Origin: Azospirillum formosense
Lineage (GTDB): Bacteria; Pseudomonadota; Alphaproteobacteria; Azospirillales; Azospirillaceae
DNA length: 64,000 bases
NCBI RefSeq assembly: GCF_040500525.1
Contig: NZ_CP159404.1
Coordinates: forward strand, 143,501-207,500
Direction: 5' to 3'
A program made the position numbers and the translations under genes. Below are positions 24,386 to 33,719 of the stretch, piece by piece (the first letter of the stretch is position 1; every line of letters starts with the position of its first letter). A model generated the notes under the pieces. It worked only from the letters and a program-made list of their open reading frames with translations, was not told the origin of the DNA and did no database searches.

Positions 24386-26823
24386 AAGACCTGGACATCA
24401 AGAAGTGCCTCGACGGTCGGGTTGAGGCTGGACTGTTGTCGCGTGAGGCCGCGGAGAAGGCGCTGCGGACCATCCGCGATCTGGAGAGCCAGTACGCCGC
24501 GGAGATGGCTCCGGACAAGGCCCTGTCCGCTGCGGTCGCGGAAACCGCCCGCATCATGAAGGAGGCGGCGGAGCGGGAGAAGGCGCGCACGGCCCGGCAG
24601 ATCCTGACCGTGGCGCGCGTGATGGACGACGTGCAGGCCCACCCGGACGGCGCTGTCGCCGGTGCCATGGCCGTGCTGGTCCGTGACATGCGGGGAAAGG
24701 CGACCTTCAGCAACGTCGAGGCTCGGCAGGAGGTGGTGCTTGGCCAGCTCCTGCGCCGGATGGCGGACGGGCTGAACGCCTACCGGAGCAAGGCCGCCGG
24801 GCTGGTGCAGAACACCGCGGGTATGCGGAACGTCATCCGCGAACTGCACGGCATGTCGACCAACGATGCGGAGGCCGCGGCGTTCGCCAAGGGCTGGCGC
24901 GAGGCCAGCGAGTTCGCCGCCGACCGTTACATCGGGGCCGGTGGTGATTTGGTGAAGCGCGACGATTGGCGGCATCCGCAGGTCACCGACGCACGGCGCG
25001 TGCGGCAAATCGGGCGGGAGGCGTGGACCGAACACCTGATCCAGGCGGCGGAACGCGGCGACCTCCAGGTGGTCGACTTCGACACGGGCGCCCCGGCCAC
25101 GGGGCTGAAGCTGGAGACGATCATCAAGACGGCCGGAGACAACATCCTTTCCGAGTTGCCGCCCCCGCCGGGGAAGGGCGGCTCTTACGGCCGGCACAAC
25201 GAGCGCCGCGTCTTCCAGTGGCAGAACGCGGACGCCTTCCTGGCCTACAACGACCATTTCGGCGTGGGCAACGACCTCTTCGGTCTGCTGGTTGGGCACA
25301 TGCAGGGAATGGCACGCGACATCGCCCTGACGGAGGTGCTGGGGCCGAAGCATGGCGCGACGGTCCGCGCGCTTCAGGAAATCGCCTACAAGGCGGAGGG
25401 TGCGCGCGACATGGGCGTGCTGGCCCGGCTGAACCCTGTCCGCTCCGTCGAGAGTGCCGCGGCCATCGGGCGGACCTACGACGTGCTGTCGGGCCGCCTA
25501 GGCGCTGCACAGTCCGAGCTGACGGCGGCCATCTTTGGCGGCATTCGGAACTGGATGACCGCGAGCAAGCTGGGGTCCGCGCTCGTTTCCGCCGTGCCTG
25601 CCGACTCCGTCATGGCGACCTGGGCGGCCAAGGCCAACGGCGTCCCGGCGGTGAAACTGCTGGGCTCCGTCCTGAAGCAGCTCAACCCGGCCAGCGAGGC
25701 GGATCGGGCGTTCGCCCTGCGCATGGGCATCGTGTCGAGCGCCGTCATGGACTCAGCCATCGGCTCCAAGCGGTTCGCGGATGAGATCGTGGGGCAGGGG
25801 ATCACCGGGCGCATGGCCTCCTTCGTAGTGCGGGCACAGGGCCTGTCCGCCTGGACCAACGGCGTGAAGAACGCCTTCATGCTGGAGATGATGGGGCACG
25901 TCGCCGATAACGCCGGGAAGCCCTTGGGCGAGGTGGACGCGCCGCTCCGGAAGATGCTGGAGCGCTACGGCTTCAGCGCGGCGGATTGGGACGTGATCCG
26001 GGCCGCGCCCCCGATCGAGCATGAGGGCGCCCGCTTCTTCGACCCGGCCAACGTGTCCGACCGGCAGTTGGGCGAACGGCTGATGGAAGCCATCATCGAG
26101 GAGCGCGCTTTCGCTGTGCTGGAGCCGGACGCCCGGGTGCGCCAGCTCACCACGGGCGGCCTGCAGCGCGGCACCTTCATGGGCGAGATGGCTCGATCGG
26201 CGATGCTGTTCAAATCCTTCAGCATCACCATGGCGACGACCCATCTTGCCCGCGCCTTCATCGATGCCCGCGGCTCGAAGGTGGCGCAGTTCGCCGCCCT
26301 GTCCGCCATGCTGACCCTGGCCGGCGCCGTCTCGATCCAGGCGCGCCAGATCATCACCGGCAAGGACCCGCGCCGGATGGACGATCCGAAGTTCTGGGGC
26401 GCCGCATGGATGCAGGGCGGGGGCGCGGGCATCTTCGGCGACTTCTTCGCCGCCGGGCTGGACCGTGGGCAGCAGGGCCTGCCGATGACGCTCGCCGGGC
26501 CGGTGTTCGGCCTCGCCGACCAAGCCGCCCGGTTGGCGATTCCCGACTATCGGAAGGTGTTGGAGGGAGAGCCCACGAAGTTCGGCGCGGAGGTGGCCCG
26601 CTTCATCCGCTACAACCTGCCCGGCGCGAACCTCTGGTACAGCCGCCTTGTGACCGACCGGGCGGTGATGGATACCATCCAGAGTATGGCGGACCCCGAA
26701 TACCGGCAGTCCTTCCGGCGGATGGAGGAGCGGGCGCGCAAGGATTATGGGCAGCGGTTCTGGTGGAGGCCGGGGCAGGCGCCCGACCGCGCGCCGGACC
26801 TAGGGGCGGCGCTGCCGCGGTAA
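24382..26823 (+). CDS. Large internal virion protein, probably ejected
   Basis: An 813-residue protein, GTG start overlapping the previous stop by 4 bases. It is mostly helical. The first 200 residues are charged, and the middle contains KGWREASEFAADRYIGAGGD and RVFQWQNADAFLAYNDHFGV. Residues about 620-680 hold hydrophobic stretches (FAALSAMLTLAGAVSIQARQ), which may insert in membrane. Its size and place, last of the internal virion genes, match the large core protein of podoviruses. The phrase GNDLFGLLVGHMQGMARDIA is known to me from such phage proteins only as conserved hypothetical. No enzymatic motif was seen. Confidence 0.65.
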   Translation: MKDLDIKKCLDGRVEAGLLSREAAEKALRTIRDLESQYAAEMAPDKALSAAVAETARIMKEAAEREKARTARQILTVARVMDDVQAHPDGAVAGAMAVLVRDMRGKATFSNVEARQEVVLGQLLRRMADGLNAYRSKAAGLVQNTAGMRNVIRELHGMSTNDAEAAAFAKGWREASEFAADRYIGAGGDLVKRDDWRHPQVTDARRVRQIGREAWTEHLIQAAERGDLQVVDFDTGAPATGLKLETIIKTAGDNILSELPPPPGKGGSYGRHNERRVFQWQNADAFLAYNDHFGVGNDLFGLLVGHMQGMARDIALTEVLGPKHGATVRALQEIAYKAEGARDMGVLARLNPVRSVESAAAIGRTYDVLSGRLGAAQSELTAAIFGGIRNWMTASKLGSALVSAVPADSVMATWAAKANGVPAVKLLGSVLKQLNPASEADRAFALRMGIVSSAVMDSAIGSKRFADEIVGQGITGRMASFVVRAQGLSAWTNGVKNAFMLEMMGHVADNAGKPLGEVDAPLRKMLERYGFSAADWDVIRAAPPIEHEGARFFDPANVSDRQLGERLMEAIIEERAFAVLEPDARVRQLTTGGLQRGTFMGEMARSAMLFKSFSITMATTHLARAFIDARGSKVAQFAALSAMLTLAGAVSIQARQIITGKDPRRMDDPKFWGAAWMQGGGAGIFGDFFAAGLDRGQQGLPMTLAGPVFGLADQAARLAIPDYRKVLEGEPTKFGAEVARFIRYNLPGANLWYSRLVTDRAVMDTIQSMADPEYRQSFRRMEERARKDYGQRFWWRPGQAPDRAPDLGAALPR

Positions 26824-26843
26824 TGCTGAACAAATGCCCAGGG

Positions 26844-26870
26844 GCTGGCGCTCCGTAAAGGAGCGCCAGC
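26844..26870. terminator. Hairpin terminator between convergent genes
   Basis: A perfect 11-base stem: 26844-26854 pairs with 26860-26870, loop GTAAA. The sequence after it on the plus strand is TTCACGATATTTTATG, only moderately T-rich. It separates the last internal virion gene from the convergent minus-strand RTX gene and may serve both. Confidence 0.7.
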
Positions 26871-26881
26871 TTCACGATATT

Positions 26882-27850
26882 TTATGAAAGTGTAAAGGCA
26901 AGGTACCCATTGCCATCTACTTGGCCTGGAAGGGTGATAATCGCACCGGAGGCCTTGCCAGTAATTGTCAAGCTCATGTCGATGCTGCCATTGCCATCGA
27001 GATCGATTCGTGCCGTTGCTCCTGTAAAGCTTCCGGTGCCGTTCATCTCCTGCCACGTCAGTTTTGAGACACCCTCCTTCCAACCCCAAGCCGTTATCCA
27101 CTCGCCGTGTTCGAGATCTGTGACGGTTGACCACGTGATTCCGCCGGTCCGCCCGTCAATAAAGAATGTGTCGGTGCCAGACCCACCGGTTAGGAAGTTT
27201 GACCCCGTGCCACCATCCAGAACATCGTCTCCAGGCCCAGCGTCAATGGCATCATCGCCTCCGGAACCGTTAATAAAATCGTTCGCCGGTGTTCCGTATA
27301 TAATCTGTGAGCTGCTGTCTCCTATAATTTCTTTTTCAAGACTGTTTACAGGCCCGGAGTATTCTTTTGATTTTATAAATTTTGTTGATCCGTTGCTTGA
27401 CATGTTTGTTACCAAGAACTCGTCCCAGTAGACCACCGTAGTGGATATGCCGCCCGGCAGTGTTTTAGTGACGGCTGTCGGGTTTCCTCCGCTGAGAAGA
27501 TCGGGCGGTGTTGATGTTCCACCCGAAGATCCTGTCGGATTTCCCGTGTAGTTTGTGTTTGTGGAGGATCCTGCCGAAATGGAATTCGACCCGCCGGGTT
27601 TCGTTCCAGCCTCTCCGGTAAACGGGTTGGTATTTCCAACAGTTGAGAAATTATTATTCTTTGTGCTGTCTGGTGCTGTTTTATAGTATCCTTTTACATA
27701 AGTTCCGTCTTTTCTGTAGTATCCTGATACCCAAACCAAACCAGCCAATCTTTCCTCCAATGGTGTATGCGCGATCAGGGGGGGCGCAAATTGCCGAAAA
27801 TTATCTCTACCCTCGATACCCGGCACAACCGAAAAATATGATATTTCCAA
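26882..27850 (-). CDS. RTX-repeat protein, cargo gene inside the phage
   Basis: A 322-residue protein on the opposite strand to all surrounding virion genes and much AT-richer than they are. Residues 186-230 hold RTX-like calcium-binding nonapeptides: NDFINGSGGDD, AIDAGPGDDVLDGG, TGSNFLTGGSGTD. Such repeats fold on Ca2+ outside the cell and are typical of type I secreted proteins. A conserved aromatic motif (VWVSGYYRKDGTYVKGYYKT, residues 39-58) lies near the N-terminus, and a Ser/Thr/Asn/Gly linker follows. No signal peptide or catalytic domain is seen. The start is uncertain: 27850 is a TTG without good ribosome binding site. Likely lysogenic-conversion cargo. Confidence 0.68.
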   Translation of the reverse strand: MEISYFSVVPGIEGRDNFRQFAPPLIAHTPLEERLAGLVWVSGYYRKDGTYVKGYYKTAPDSTKNNNFSTVGNTNPFTGEAGTKPGGSNSISAGSSTNTNYTGNPTGSSGGTSTPPDLLSGGNPTAVTKTLPGGISTTVVYWDEFLVTNMSSNGSTKFIKSKEYSGPVNSLEKEIIGDSSSQIIYGTPANDFINGSGGDDAIDAGPGDDVLDGGTGSNFLTGGSGTDTFFIDGRTGGITWSTVTDLEHGEWITAWGWKEGVSKLTWQEMNGTGSFTGATARIDLDGNGSIDMSLTITGKASGAIITLPGQVDGNGYLAFTLS

Positions 27851-28023
27851 GATGTATTCTATTGACGGTTGGTGATCTAATGAATTCAGTCTGTTCTGAG
27901 GTGTAAGCGCTTTTGGTATAAGCCTAGAGCTTGTTGCGAATATTCGATCCTGGATCCCATCCGCGTTGGGCCCGGAAGAAGGGACTGAAAGCTGAGACCG
28001 CTGTCCGGCTTCCTCCTGACGGG

Positions 28024-28082
28024 GGTGCGTTGGTTCCGATTCGTCTTGCCCCCGATCCTGCCGCCGAGCAGGAGGATAGGGG
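28024..28082 (+). promoter_or_regulatory. Phage box F and leader hairpin
   Basis: Exact GGTGCGTTGG at 28024-28033, about 65 bases before the tail fibre ATG. TCCTGC 28056-28061 pairs with GCAGGA 28068-28073, covering part of the GGAGG ribosome binding site; CCCC at 28050-28053 could extend it to GGGG at 28079-28082. It follows a 170-base stretch without genes that lies after the AT-rich RTX gene. Confidence 0.55.
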
Positions 28083-28089
28083 ATAGGGC

Positions 28090-31000
28090 ATGGCGGACAT
28101 CATCGTTGGAGACCAGCAGCCGCGGCGGGTCTATCAGGTCGGTACCACGCCGGAGAGCGTCTTCACGGTGCCGTTCCCGTTCTTGGCGGACGCAGACGTG
28201 CATGTCGTGGTCAATGATGGGCAGGCTGACCAGCCTCTGACGCTGGGGGCCGGTTACACAGTGAGCGGCGCTGGACAGAGCGGCACGGTCACGCTGACCA
28301 CGCCCGTCAAGAATTGCACCGTGACTGTCTACCGCGAGCTGAAGCTGGAGCGCAGCACGGCGTTCCCGGCGGCGGGCACTATCCGGATCCCCGCGCTGAA
28401 CCAGGAGTTTGATCGGCTGGTCATGATTGATCAGCAACAGCAGGATGGTCTTGGCCGCGCGCTGAAGCTGGCCGCCTCAGACGACCTGGACACCAACGCC
28501 ACGCTGCCGCCGGCGCCGCAACGTGCGGGGCGCTTCTTCGCCTTCAACGGGGCCGGCCAGCCGGTCATGTCGGACGCCACGACAGCGCAGATCGAAGGCG
28601 TGACCATCGCCGCGTGGCTGGACGGTCGCAGCGTCGGCGACGTGACCGGCTACGTCGGGGACGGCACCCGGACGCGCTTCCCGACCGGTCATCGACTCGT
28701 GTCCAAGTCGAGCGTGCTGGTGGTGGTCGGCGGCGTGAAGCAGGAGCCGTCCGCCTATGCCATCGACGGGGAAGACATCGTCCTGTCCGCTCCCGCCCCG
28801 GCGGGCGCACCGGTCGACCTTCGTATCGCCGGTGTGGAATCGATCATAGAGCATGGCCCGCGGGGCGACACCGGTCCGCAAGGCGCGCAGGGGCCGCAGG
28901 GCCTGCAAGGTCCCCAGGGGCCGCAAGGAGCGCAGGGGGCGCAAGGACCGCAGGGCATCCAGGGTCCGGCCGGACCGAAAGGCGACAAGGGCGCCGACGG
29001 CACGTCTGTCCGCATTCTCGGCACCAAGGGCAGCACGGCGGATCTGCCCGCGTCCGGCAATACGGCGGGGGACGGCTACATCATCGGCACCGACTTGTGG
29101 GTGTGGTCGGGCGGCGGCTGGACCGATGTCGGGCAGATCAAGGGACCCAAGGGCGATACTGGGACGCAAGGTCCTCAAGGACCCCAGGGGGCGCAAGGCC
29201 TCCAGGGACCGAAGGGGGATGTCGGCGCCCAAGGTCCCCAGGGCGTGCAAGGCCCCCAGGGGCCGAAGGGCGACACTGGAAACGCGGCAACCGTGGCCAT
29301 CGGCGCGGTTACGGGAGGCACGGCGCCCAGCGTCGTCAATGTCGGCACCGCCACCGCCGCGGTGCTGGCCATCACCCTGCCGAAGGGCGATCCCGGCGCA
29401 CAAGGCCCCCAGGGCATCCAGGGGCCGAAAGGTGATACCGGTGCATCCGGCCCGCAAGGACCCCAGGGCGTCCAGGGGCCGACCGGGCCGAAAGGAGACC
29501 CCGGCGCGCTGAATGTGACGTCGATGGCGGAGGCCGCCGCGCTGTCCGCGTCGGCGGTCGCGGCGGCGAAGGTGGTCAACGTGGCCGGTTTCTACGGCTC
29601 CGGCGACGGCGGGGGCGGCGTGTTCGTGTGGGATGCAGCCAGCACCGAGACCGAAGTCCCCGGCATGGTGGTCAAGCCCGCCGGATATTCCGGGACGGGC
29701 CGGCTGATGCGCGTCTACGACGGTGGCAGCGTCAATGCCTTGTGGTTCGGCGTCAGGAACGATTGGGACCCGGAAACGTGGACGGGCGTCAACACCCGCC
29801 CGCACCTGCAGACGGCGATTGCGTATGCCGCCGGGCACAGGATGCCGCTCTATCTGCCGAACGGAAAATACTGCGTGCACGTCGCCAACCCGATCGAAGA
29901 CGGCGATGATTTTGTGGCCGGCATGGCGTCGCTCGTTGTGCCGGGCGGTCTGCAGATCTATGGCGACGATCTGCTGGACGGCGCGACGACCATTTACCAC
30001 CTCGGCATTGCGGCGTGGGCCGCACTTCCCGGCGGCCTCGGCCATGACGTCGGCCCGCTTTTTGACCTGCACTCCCGCGCTGCGCTGGAGGGCTTTACCA
30101 TCGCCTGTGACGGCGGCACCTACGCGTCGCCCATCGCATCGCGCCCGACGATCCGCACATTCGGCGGCTATTCGGTCATTCGCAACATCCGCTTTGACAA
30201 CCCGTGGATCGCCATAGGCAACGACCGACACGTCTACGCCCACGGCTGCTCGGTGATTGAAAACATCGCCGGATGGTTCAATTACCGGATGGTGTACTTG
30301 GAAGACACCGCCGACGTGACGTACATCCGCGGCGTCCATGCCAACAGCCCGGAAGACGGCACACCGTTCCCACCGGATTATTCTTGGGAGGCATGCCGCC
30401 TGCGGGTGTTGGTGGAAGACAACGGTGCAGATGGCATCAAGGGAACCGACTGGTTCATTTTTGGCGGTCGCGGCCTTTATTTGCGCCAGATCACAGGCGC
30501 GAACGAGAACGGCAATCCGGGGTCTGCGGGCGCGCTCGGCGTTGAAGTCACCAACGCGTCCGGCGAAGCGCTTACGTGCGGCATTGAGATCAAATCCAGT
30601 GCCGGCTACATCCCCAACGTCATCACCTTCAACGGTGGATCGTTGGCGACGAACGGGCGGGTGGACGAAGCTGACCCGTGCATGGTGAAGATCGACGCGC
30701 CAGAGTATCTGGTACTCAACGGCCTGACGTTCAATCAAGGTGCGCACTCGACTTATATACGCCAGACGGCTGGAACGGTGCGGGTGGCAAACAGCCACCT
30801 GTTCGGCAACGGATACAGCGGCACAACCCTCCTTAACAAGTCCGGTTCGGGCAGCAGCATTTACTTTGATGGGTGCTGGATTGCCGAATTCACGCGACTG
30901 TTCACCGATGCCGCTCCGGGACGCGTCTACATCGGATCTTCTACGGATATTGTGGTCGGCACCGGTACGCTTGGCGACCTGACCGGCTACACGATTTCCA

Positions 31001-32007
31001 GCGACGCCAAGGCTCGTCGTACCGCGCTGTCGAACGGGCTGACGGCTCCGGACGTGGCGGGCGCCGTCAATCAAGTGGTGGCCCTGGCCGGCACGTCCGG
31101 CAACGGTCCGCGCGTGCAGTCCTCGGGGAGCCGTATGTGCGTGGGCACCACGGACACCAGCCCCGTGGTTTTCTACACAAACACGCCAACAGGCTCCACG
31201 CCGACCAACATCCACGCTCAGATCACGCACACGGCCAACGCGGTCAACTTCGTGACGCTCACCGGGGCGCCGACCGGCGTCGCTGTGCAGATGCGGGCGG
31301 CCGGCGGCGATCCTGATGTTCCGTTCGTAATCGGATCGAAGGGGACCGGCGGGAACAGCTACGTCGGTATCGACGTCCGGGGCAGCAGGGGCCTGACGAT
31401 CTACGGAAATAGCAGCAACCCGCAAAATTACTGCTACATCGCATCGCACGGCACCGGCGGCACGCCCGAGTTCGGGGTCAACGGTAGCGATGCGAACATT
31501 GACCTACGCCTCGCGCCGAAGGGGAACGGCAAGACCATCGTGGCGTCCGCCGCGTCGGTGACGGGCAGCGCGGGTGGCGACGAAGCAGCCTTCGAAGTGG
31601 ACGCCGAGAAGAACGGCGCGACCGCAGCACGCTTCGGGTACAGCGGTGGTGGCGGGCAGTATGTCTACATTCAGGGCGCGGCCCCGGCATTCTGCGCGAA
31701 CGTGCGGTGGAATGGATCGAGCTGGGTGTACGGCAAGGGGTCCAGCACGCATTACGGCGGAAGCCTCAGTTTCTCACCAGCTACCGGTGAATGGTCGTTG
31801 GCCGTCACGGGGGCCGGCGGCGCGGAGGGTGCCGCTGCTGGACTCAACACGCAAATTCGGGTCGGGAACGGCAAGCTCGGCTTCTACGGCACGGCGCCCG
31901 TGTCCCGGACCACCGTCACCGGGTCGCGCGGCGGGAACGCTGCGCTCGCCTCACTCATCACCGCCCTGGCAAGCACGGGGCTCATCACCGACGCAACAAC
32001 TGCTTAA
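28090..32007 (+). CDS. Tail fibre with collagen-like repeats and beta-helix
   Basis: A 1305-residue tail fibre. The N-terminal 150 residues resemble the T7 gp17 virion-attachment domain (VFTVPFPFLADADVHVVVND, then GTIRIPALNQEFDRLVMIDQ). From about residue 255 to 475, three collagen-like blocks of Gly-Pro-Gln and Gly-Pro-Lys triplets are separated by two short domains. From about 500 a right-handed beta-helix follows, with the usual GFYGSGDGGGGVFVWDAAST opening and LQTAIAYAAG. The C-terminal part is Gly/Thr-rich and likely binds the receptor. Collagen-like triplets usually form trimeric rods. Good ribosome binding site region before ATG 28090. Confidence 0.88.
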   Translation: MADIIVGDQQPRRVYQVGTTPESVFTVPFPFLADADVHVVVNDGQADQPLTLGAGYTVSGAGQSGTVTLTTPVKNCTVTVYRELKLERSTAFPAAGTIRIPALNQEFDRLVMIDQQQQDGLGRALKLAASDDLDTNATLPPAPQRAGRFFAFNGAGQPVMSDATTAQIEGVTIAAWLDGRSVGDVTGYVGDGTRTRFPTGHRLVSKSSVLVVVGGVKQEPSAYAIDGEDIVLSAPAPAGAPVDLRIAGVESIIEHGPRGDTGPQGAQGPQGLQGPQGPQGAQGAQGPQGIQGPAGPKGDKGADGTSVRILGTKGSTADLPASGNTAGDGYIIGTDLWVWSGGGWTDVGQIKGPKGDTGTQGPQGPQGAQGLQGPKGDVGAQGPQGVQGPQGPKGDTGNAATVAIGAVTGGTAPSVVNVGTATAAVLAITLPKGDPGAQGPQGIQGPKGDTGASGPQGPQGVQGPTGPKGDPGALNVTSMAEAAALSASAVAAAKVVNVAGFYGSGDGGGGVFVWDAASTETEVPGMVVKPAGYSGTGRLMRVYDGGSVNALWFGVRNDWDPETWTGVNTRPHLQTAIAYAAGHRMPLYLPNGKYCVHVANPIEDGDDFVAGMASLVVPGGLQIYGDDLLDGATTIYHLGIAAWAALPGGLGHDVGPLFDLHSRAALEGFTIACDGGTYASPIASRPTIRTFGGYSVIRNIRFDNPWIAIGNDRHVYAHGCSVIENIAGWFNYRMVYLEDTADVTYIRGVHANSPEDGTPFPPDYSWEACRLRVLVEDNGADGIKGTDWFIFGGRGLYLRQITGANENGNPGSAGALGVEVTNASGEALTCGIEIKSSAGYIPNVITFNGGSLATNGRVDEADPCMVKIDAPEYLVLNGLTFNQGAHSTYIRQTAGTVRVANSHLFGNGYSGTTLLNKSGSGSSIYFDGCWIAEFTRLFTDAAPGRVYIGSSTDIVVGTGTLGDLTGYTISSDAKARRTALSNGLTAPDVAGAVNQVVALAGTSGNGPRVQSSGSRMCVGTTDTSPVVFYTNTPTGSTPTNIHAQITHTANAVNFVTLTGAPTGVAVQMRAAGGDPDVPFVIGSKGTGGNSYVGIDVRGSRGLTIYGNSSNPQNYCYIASHGTGGTPEFGVNGSDANIDLRLAPKGNGKTIVASAASVTGSAGGDEAAFEVDAEKNGATAARFGYSGGGGQYVYIQGAAPAFCANVRWNGSSWVYGKGSSTHYGGSLSFSPATGEWSLAVTGAGGAEGAAAGLNTQIRVGNGKLGFYGTAPVSRTTVTGSRGGNAALASLITALASTGLITDATTA
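28857..29510 (+). repeat. Collagen-like Gly-X-Y repeats within the tail fibre
   Basis: Three blocks of triplets (about 28857-28995, 29138-29280 and 29388-29505) of mainly GPQ, GPK, GAQ, GLQ and GDT type. At the DNA level the triplet units GGGCCGCAAGGA and similar recur. They encode trimeric rods in the fibre shaft and are prone to copy-number change by slippage. Confidence 0.85.
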
Positions 32008-32021
32008 CGAGGAGCTGAAAC

Positions 32022-32303
32022 ATGGCGCTGCACAAAGAAATCAACACCGAATTCGGTGTCCCGGCTGCTTACCACCGCGTCGCCAGTGTTCAAATTTATT
32101 ACTTGGACCGATGCTGCGACGTTTACTTGTCCGGCTACCTGTCTGCCGAGGCTCGCGGCGAAGCCAAGTCACCGATGCTTTCCAGCCAGACGCGCCTCAG
32201 CTTCGACGCCCTGGGTCTTCGTGGCGACGGCGAGCCGACGCGGGCCGCCATTTACGACGCTCTCAAGAGCATGCCGGAATTCGCCGGCGCTATCGACGTG
32301 TGA
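32022..32303 (+). CDS. Small conserved phage tail-module protein
   Basis: A 93-residue protein between two fibre genes, with a GAGG ribosome binding site before ATG 32022. It begins MALHKEINTEFGVPAAYHRV and contains VQIYYLDRCCDVYLSGYLSA, a beta-strand pattern with two adjacent cysteines. Short proteins with this opening and length are common near phage tail-fibre genes; I know them only as conserved hypothetical. It might be an assembly helper for the fibre or spike. Confidence 0.6.
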   Translation: MALHKEINTEFGVPAAYHRVASVQIYYLDRCCDVYLSGYLSAEARGEAKSPMLSSQTRLSFDALGLRGDGEPTRAAIYDALKSMPEFAGAIDV

Positions 32304-32311
32304 GGCCGCCC

Positions 32312-33703
32312 GTGGACCCCCTGACCAAAATCCACCCGTCCATGCTGGCAGGTCCGCTGCCGCCCGACCATCTGCCCACCTATCAGCCCCGAGTCGCGGG
32401 TGCTCCGGCCCGCTCGATTTTCGACCGGCTGGCCGATGATCTGACGGTCATTGATGCCGGAGCCGTGTGCGACGGCAGCACCGACGATACCGCGGCGATC
32501 CAGCGGCTGATCGACGACGCGGCGGCCGGCGCGGCGATCCGCCTCCCGGCCCGAGACATTCGCGTGGAAGGCACGCTCACAATCCGCAGACCCCTTACCA
32601 TCGTGGGCGCCGGACGCGCGGCGACACGCATCATCAAGGGCCGCGCCAACAGCCCGCTGTTCAAGGTCGTCGTGGACCAGACGATTGAAGATTTTGGCAT
32701 GTCCGATCTGTCGCTCATCAAGGATTGCCTTGCCGGTGACGAATACATCGGTGGCCCCGCAGTTCTTGTGGAAGGTCCGAGCACGACGTTTTTCCAATGG
32801 TCGCGTTTCGAAAACATCACGGCGTATGGCTTTCACACCTTCTTCCGTGCAGCGCAGGCGCCGGCTTTGACCCCGTTCGGCTACGAAAGCCCGACCGCGT
32901 GGCTGACGTTCAACAACATCGTCCTCCGGCCCTGGACCAAGCACACCGTGCACGGATGGCAGTTCACGCAGGGGTCCGGCACGGGCAACAGCTTCTCACG
33001 GATCTCCGGTGTCGTGAGCGGGGCCTTCTGGCGCTACGAAGGCAACGCCTGCGTGGTCGGCGACGTGTTGATTTCGAGCAGTCACCTAGCCGGGACCGGG
33101 GAAGGTCTCGGCTCCGTCGCAATCAGCATCGGGCCGAACACGGTGTACCGGCAGCGGGTCGCCGTTGATAACATTCAGATCGACGCGGGGCTTGACCGAG
33201 TGTTCGGCTTCGACGCGACAGGGAGCATCCCATACAGCAACATGCGCCTCGTCGGCTGCAATGTCGGCGGTGGCGCGGAGGTCGACCTTCCGCCCTCGCG
33301 GAGCATGGAGGTCGCGGACCAAGAGGTGTCCGACTGGCGCGCGGGCATCGTCTACCCGGTCCTGCCGGGCGGAGGCCCGATCACCAAGCCGCTGTTCCAG
33401 ATCACCATGGCAGCGTGGACGGCAACGCTTGTCGAAATCGTGGCGACGGGCTTGGTGGCCGGCGTGGGCCCGTCGATCACGGTCAAGCGCTTCGCCCTAC
33501 GGGCTTCTTCCTCCGCGATCACCATCACCGCCCTGACCAACGAGGAGCAGCCGGCCGGCGCAATCACGGTCGCGGCCTCGGCCTCCGGTGGCGTGGTGAG
33601 CTTCACCGCCACGATGGGCATTACCGCCGCCTCGACCTCCGACCTGGAAGCGCAGATCCGGGCGACCGGCGGCCGGTTCGCGATCATCAGGACGCCGGGC
33701 TGA
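32312..33703 (+). CDS. Second tail spike, pectate-lyase-like beta-helix
   Basis: A 463-residue protein. Residues about 38-120 carry the entry pattern of pectate-lyase-like right-handed beta-helix proteins (LTVIDAGAVCDGSTDDTAAI, then IRLPARDIRVEGTLTI). Repeated short strands follow through residue 320. The last 100 residues are a separate beta domain (ITKPLFQITMAAWTATLVEI). It is probably a host-surface-binding or glycan-degrading spike; catalytic residues are not evident. GTG 32312 with GAGG seven bases before was chosen; the same frame is open further upstream but overlaps the first fibre gene. Confidence 0.75.
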   Translation: MDPLTKIHPSMLAGPLPPDHLPTYQPRVAGAPARSIFDRLADDLTVIDAGAVCDGSTDDTAAIQRLIDDAAAGAAIRLPARDIRVEGTLTIRRPLTIVGAGRAATRIIKGRANSPLFKVVVDQTIEDFGMSDLSLIKDCLAGDEYIGGPAVLVEGPSTTFFQWSRFENITAYGFHTFFRAAQAPALTPFGYESPTAWLTFNNIVLRPWTKHTVHGWQFTQGSGTGNSFSRISGVVSGAFWRYEGNACVVGDVLISSSHLAGTGEGLGSVAISIGPNTVYRQRVAVDNIQIDAGLDRVFGFDATGSIPYSNMRLVGCNVGGGAEVDLPPSRSMEVADQEVSDWRAGIVYPVLPGGGPITKPLFQITMAAWTATLVEIVATGLVAGVGPSITVKRFALRASSSAITITALTNEEQPAGAITVAASASGGVVSFTATMGITAASTSDLEAQIRATGGRFAIIRTPG

Positions 33704-33719
33704 CCGTGACTTGGCCGGC

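Noticed and set aside
27962..27977. Further phage box at GCGTTGGGCCC
   Set aside because: It lacks the GGT at the front and is not at the usual distance from a start; box F nearby is exact.
28857..29510. CRISPR-like repeat array
   Set aside because: The repeats are coding Gly-X-Y triplets without constant spacers.
28477..31449. Long open frame on the minus strand across the tail fibre gene
   Set aside because: It is a shadow of the repeat-rich, GC-rich fibre gene; it has no start signals and its sequence is low in complexity with Arg/Ala/Gly bias.
31574..32311. N-terminal extension of the second spike over the first fibre gene
   Set aside because: It overlaps the fibre gene and the 93-residue gene with Arg/Pro-rich text; GTG 32312 has a ribosome binding site.
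28090..33703. Diversity-generating retroelement as in phage BPP-1
   Set aside because: No reverse transcriptase gene, template repeat or C-type lectin fibre end was seen, although the virion genes resemble BPP-1.
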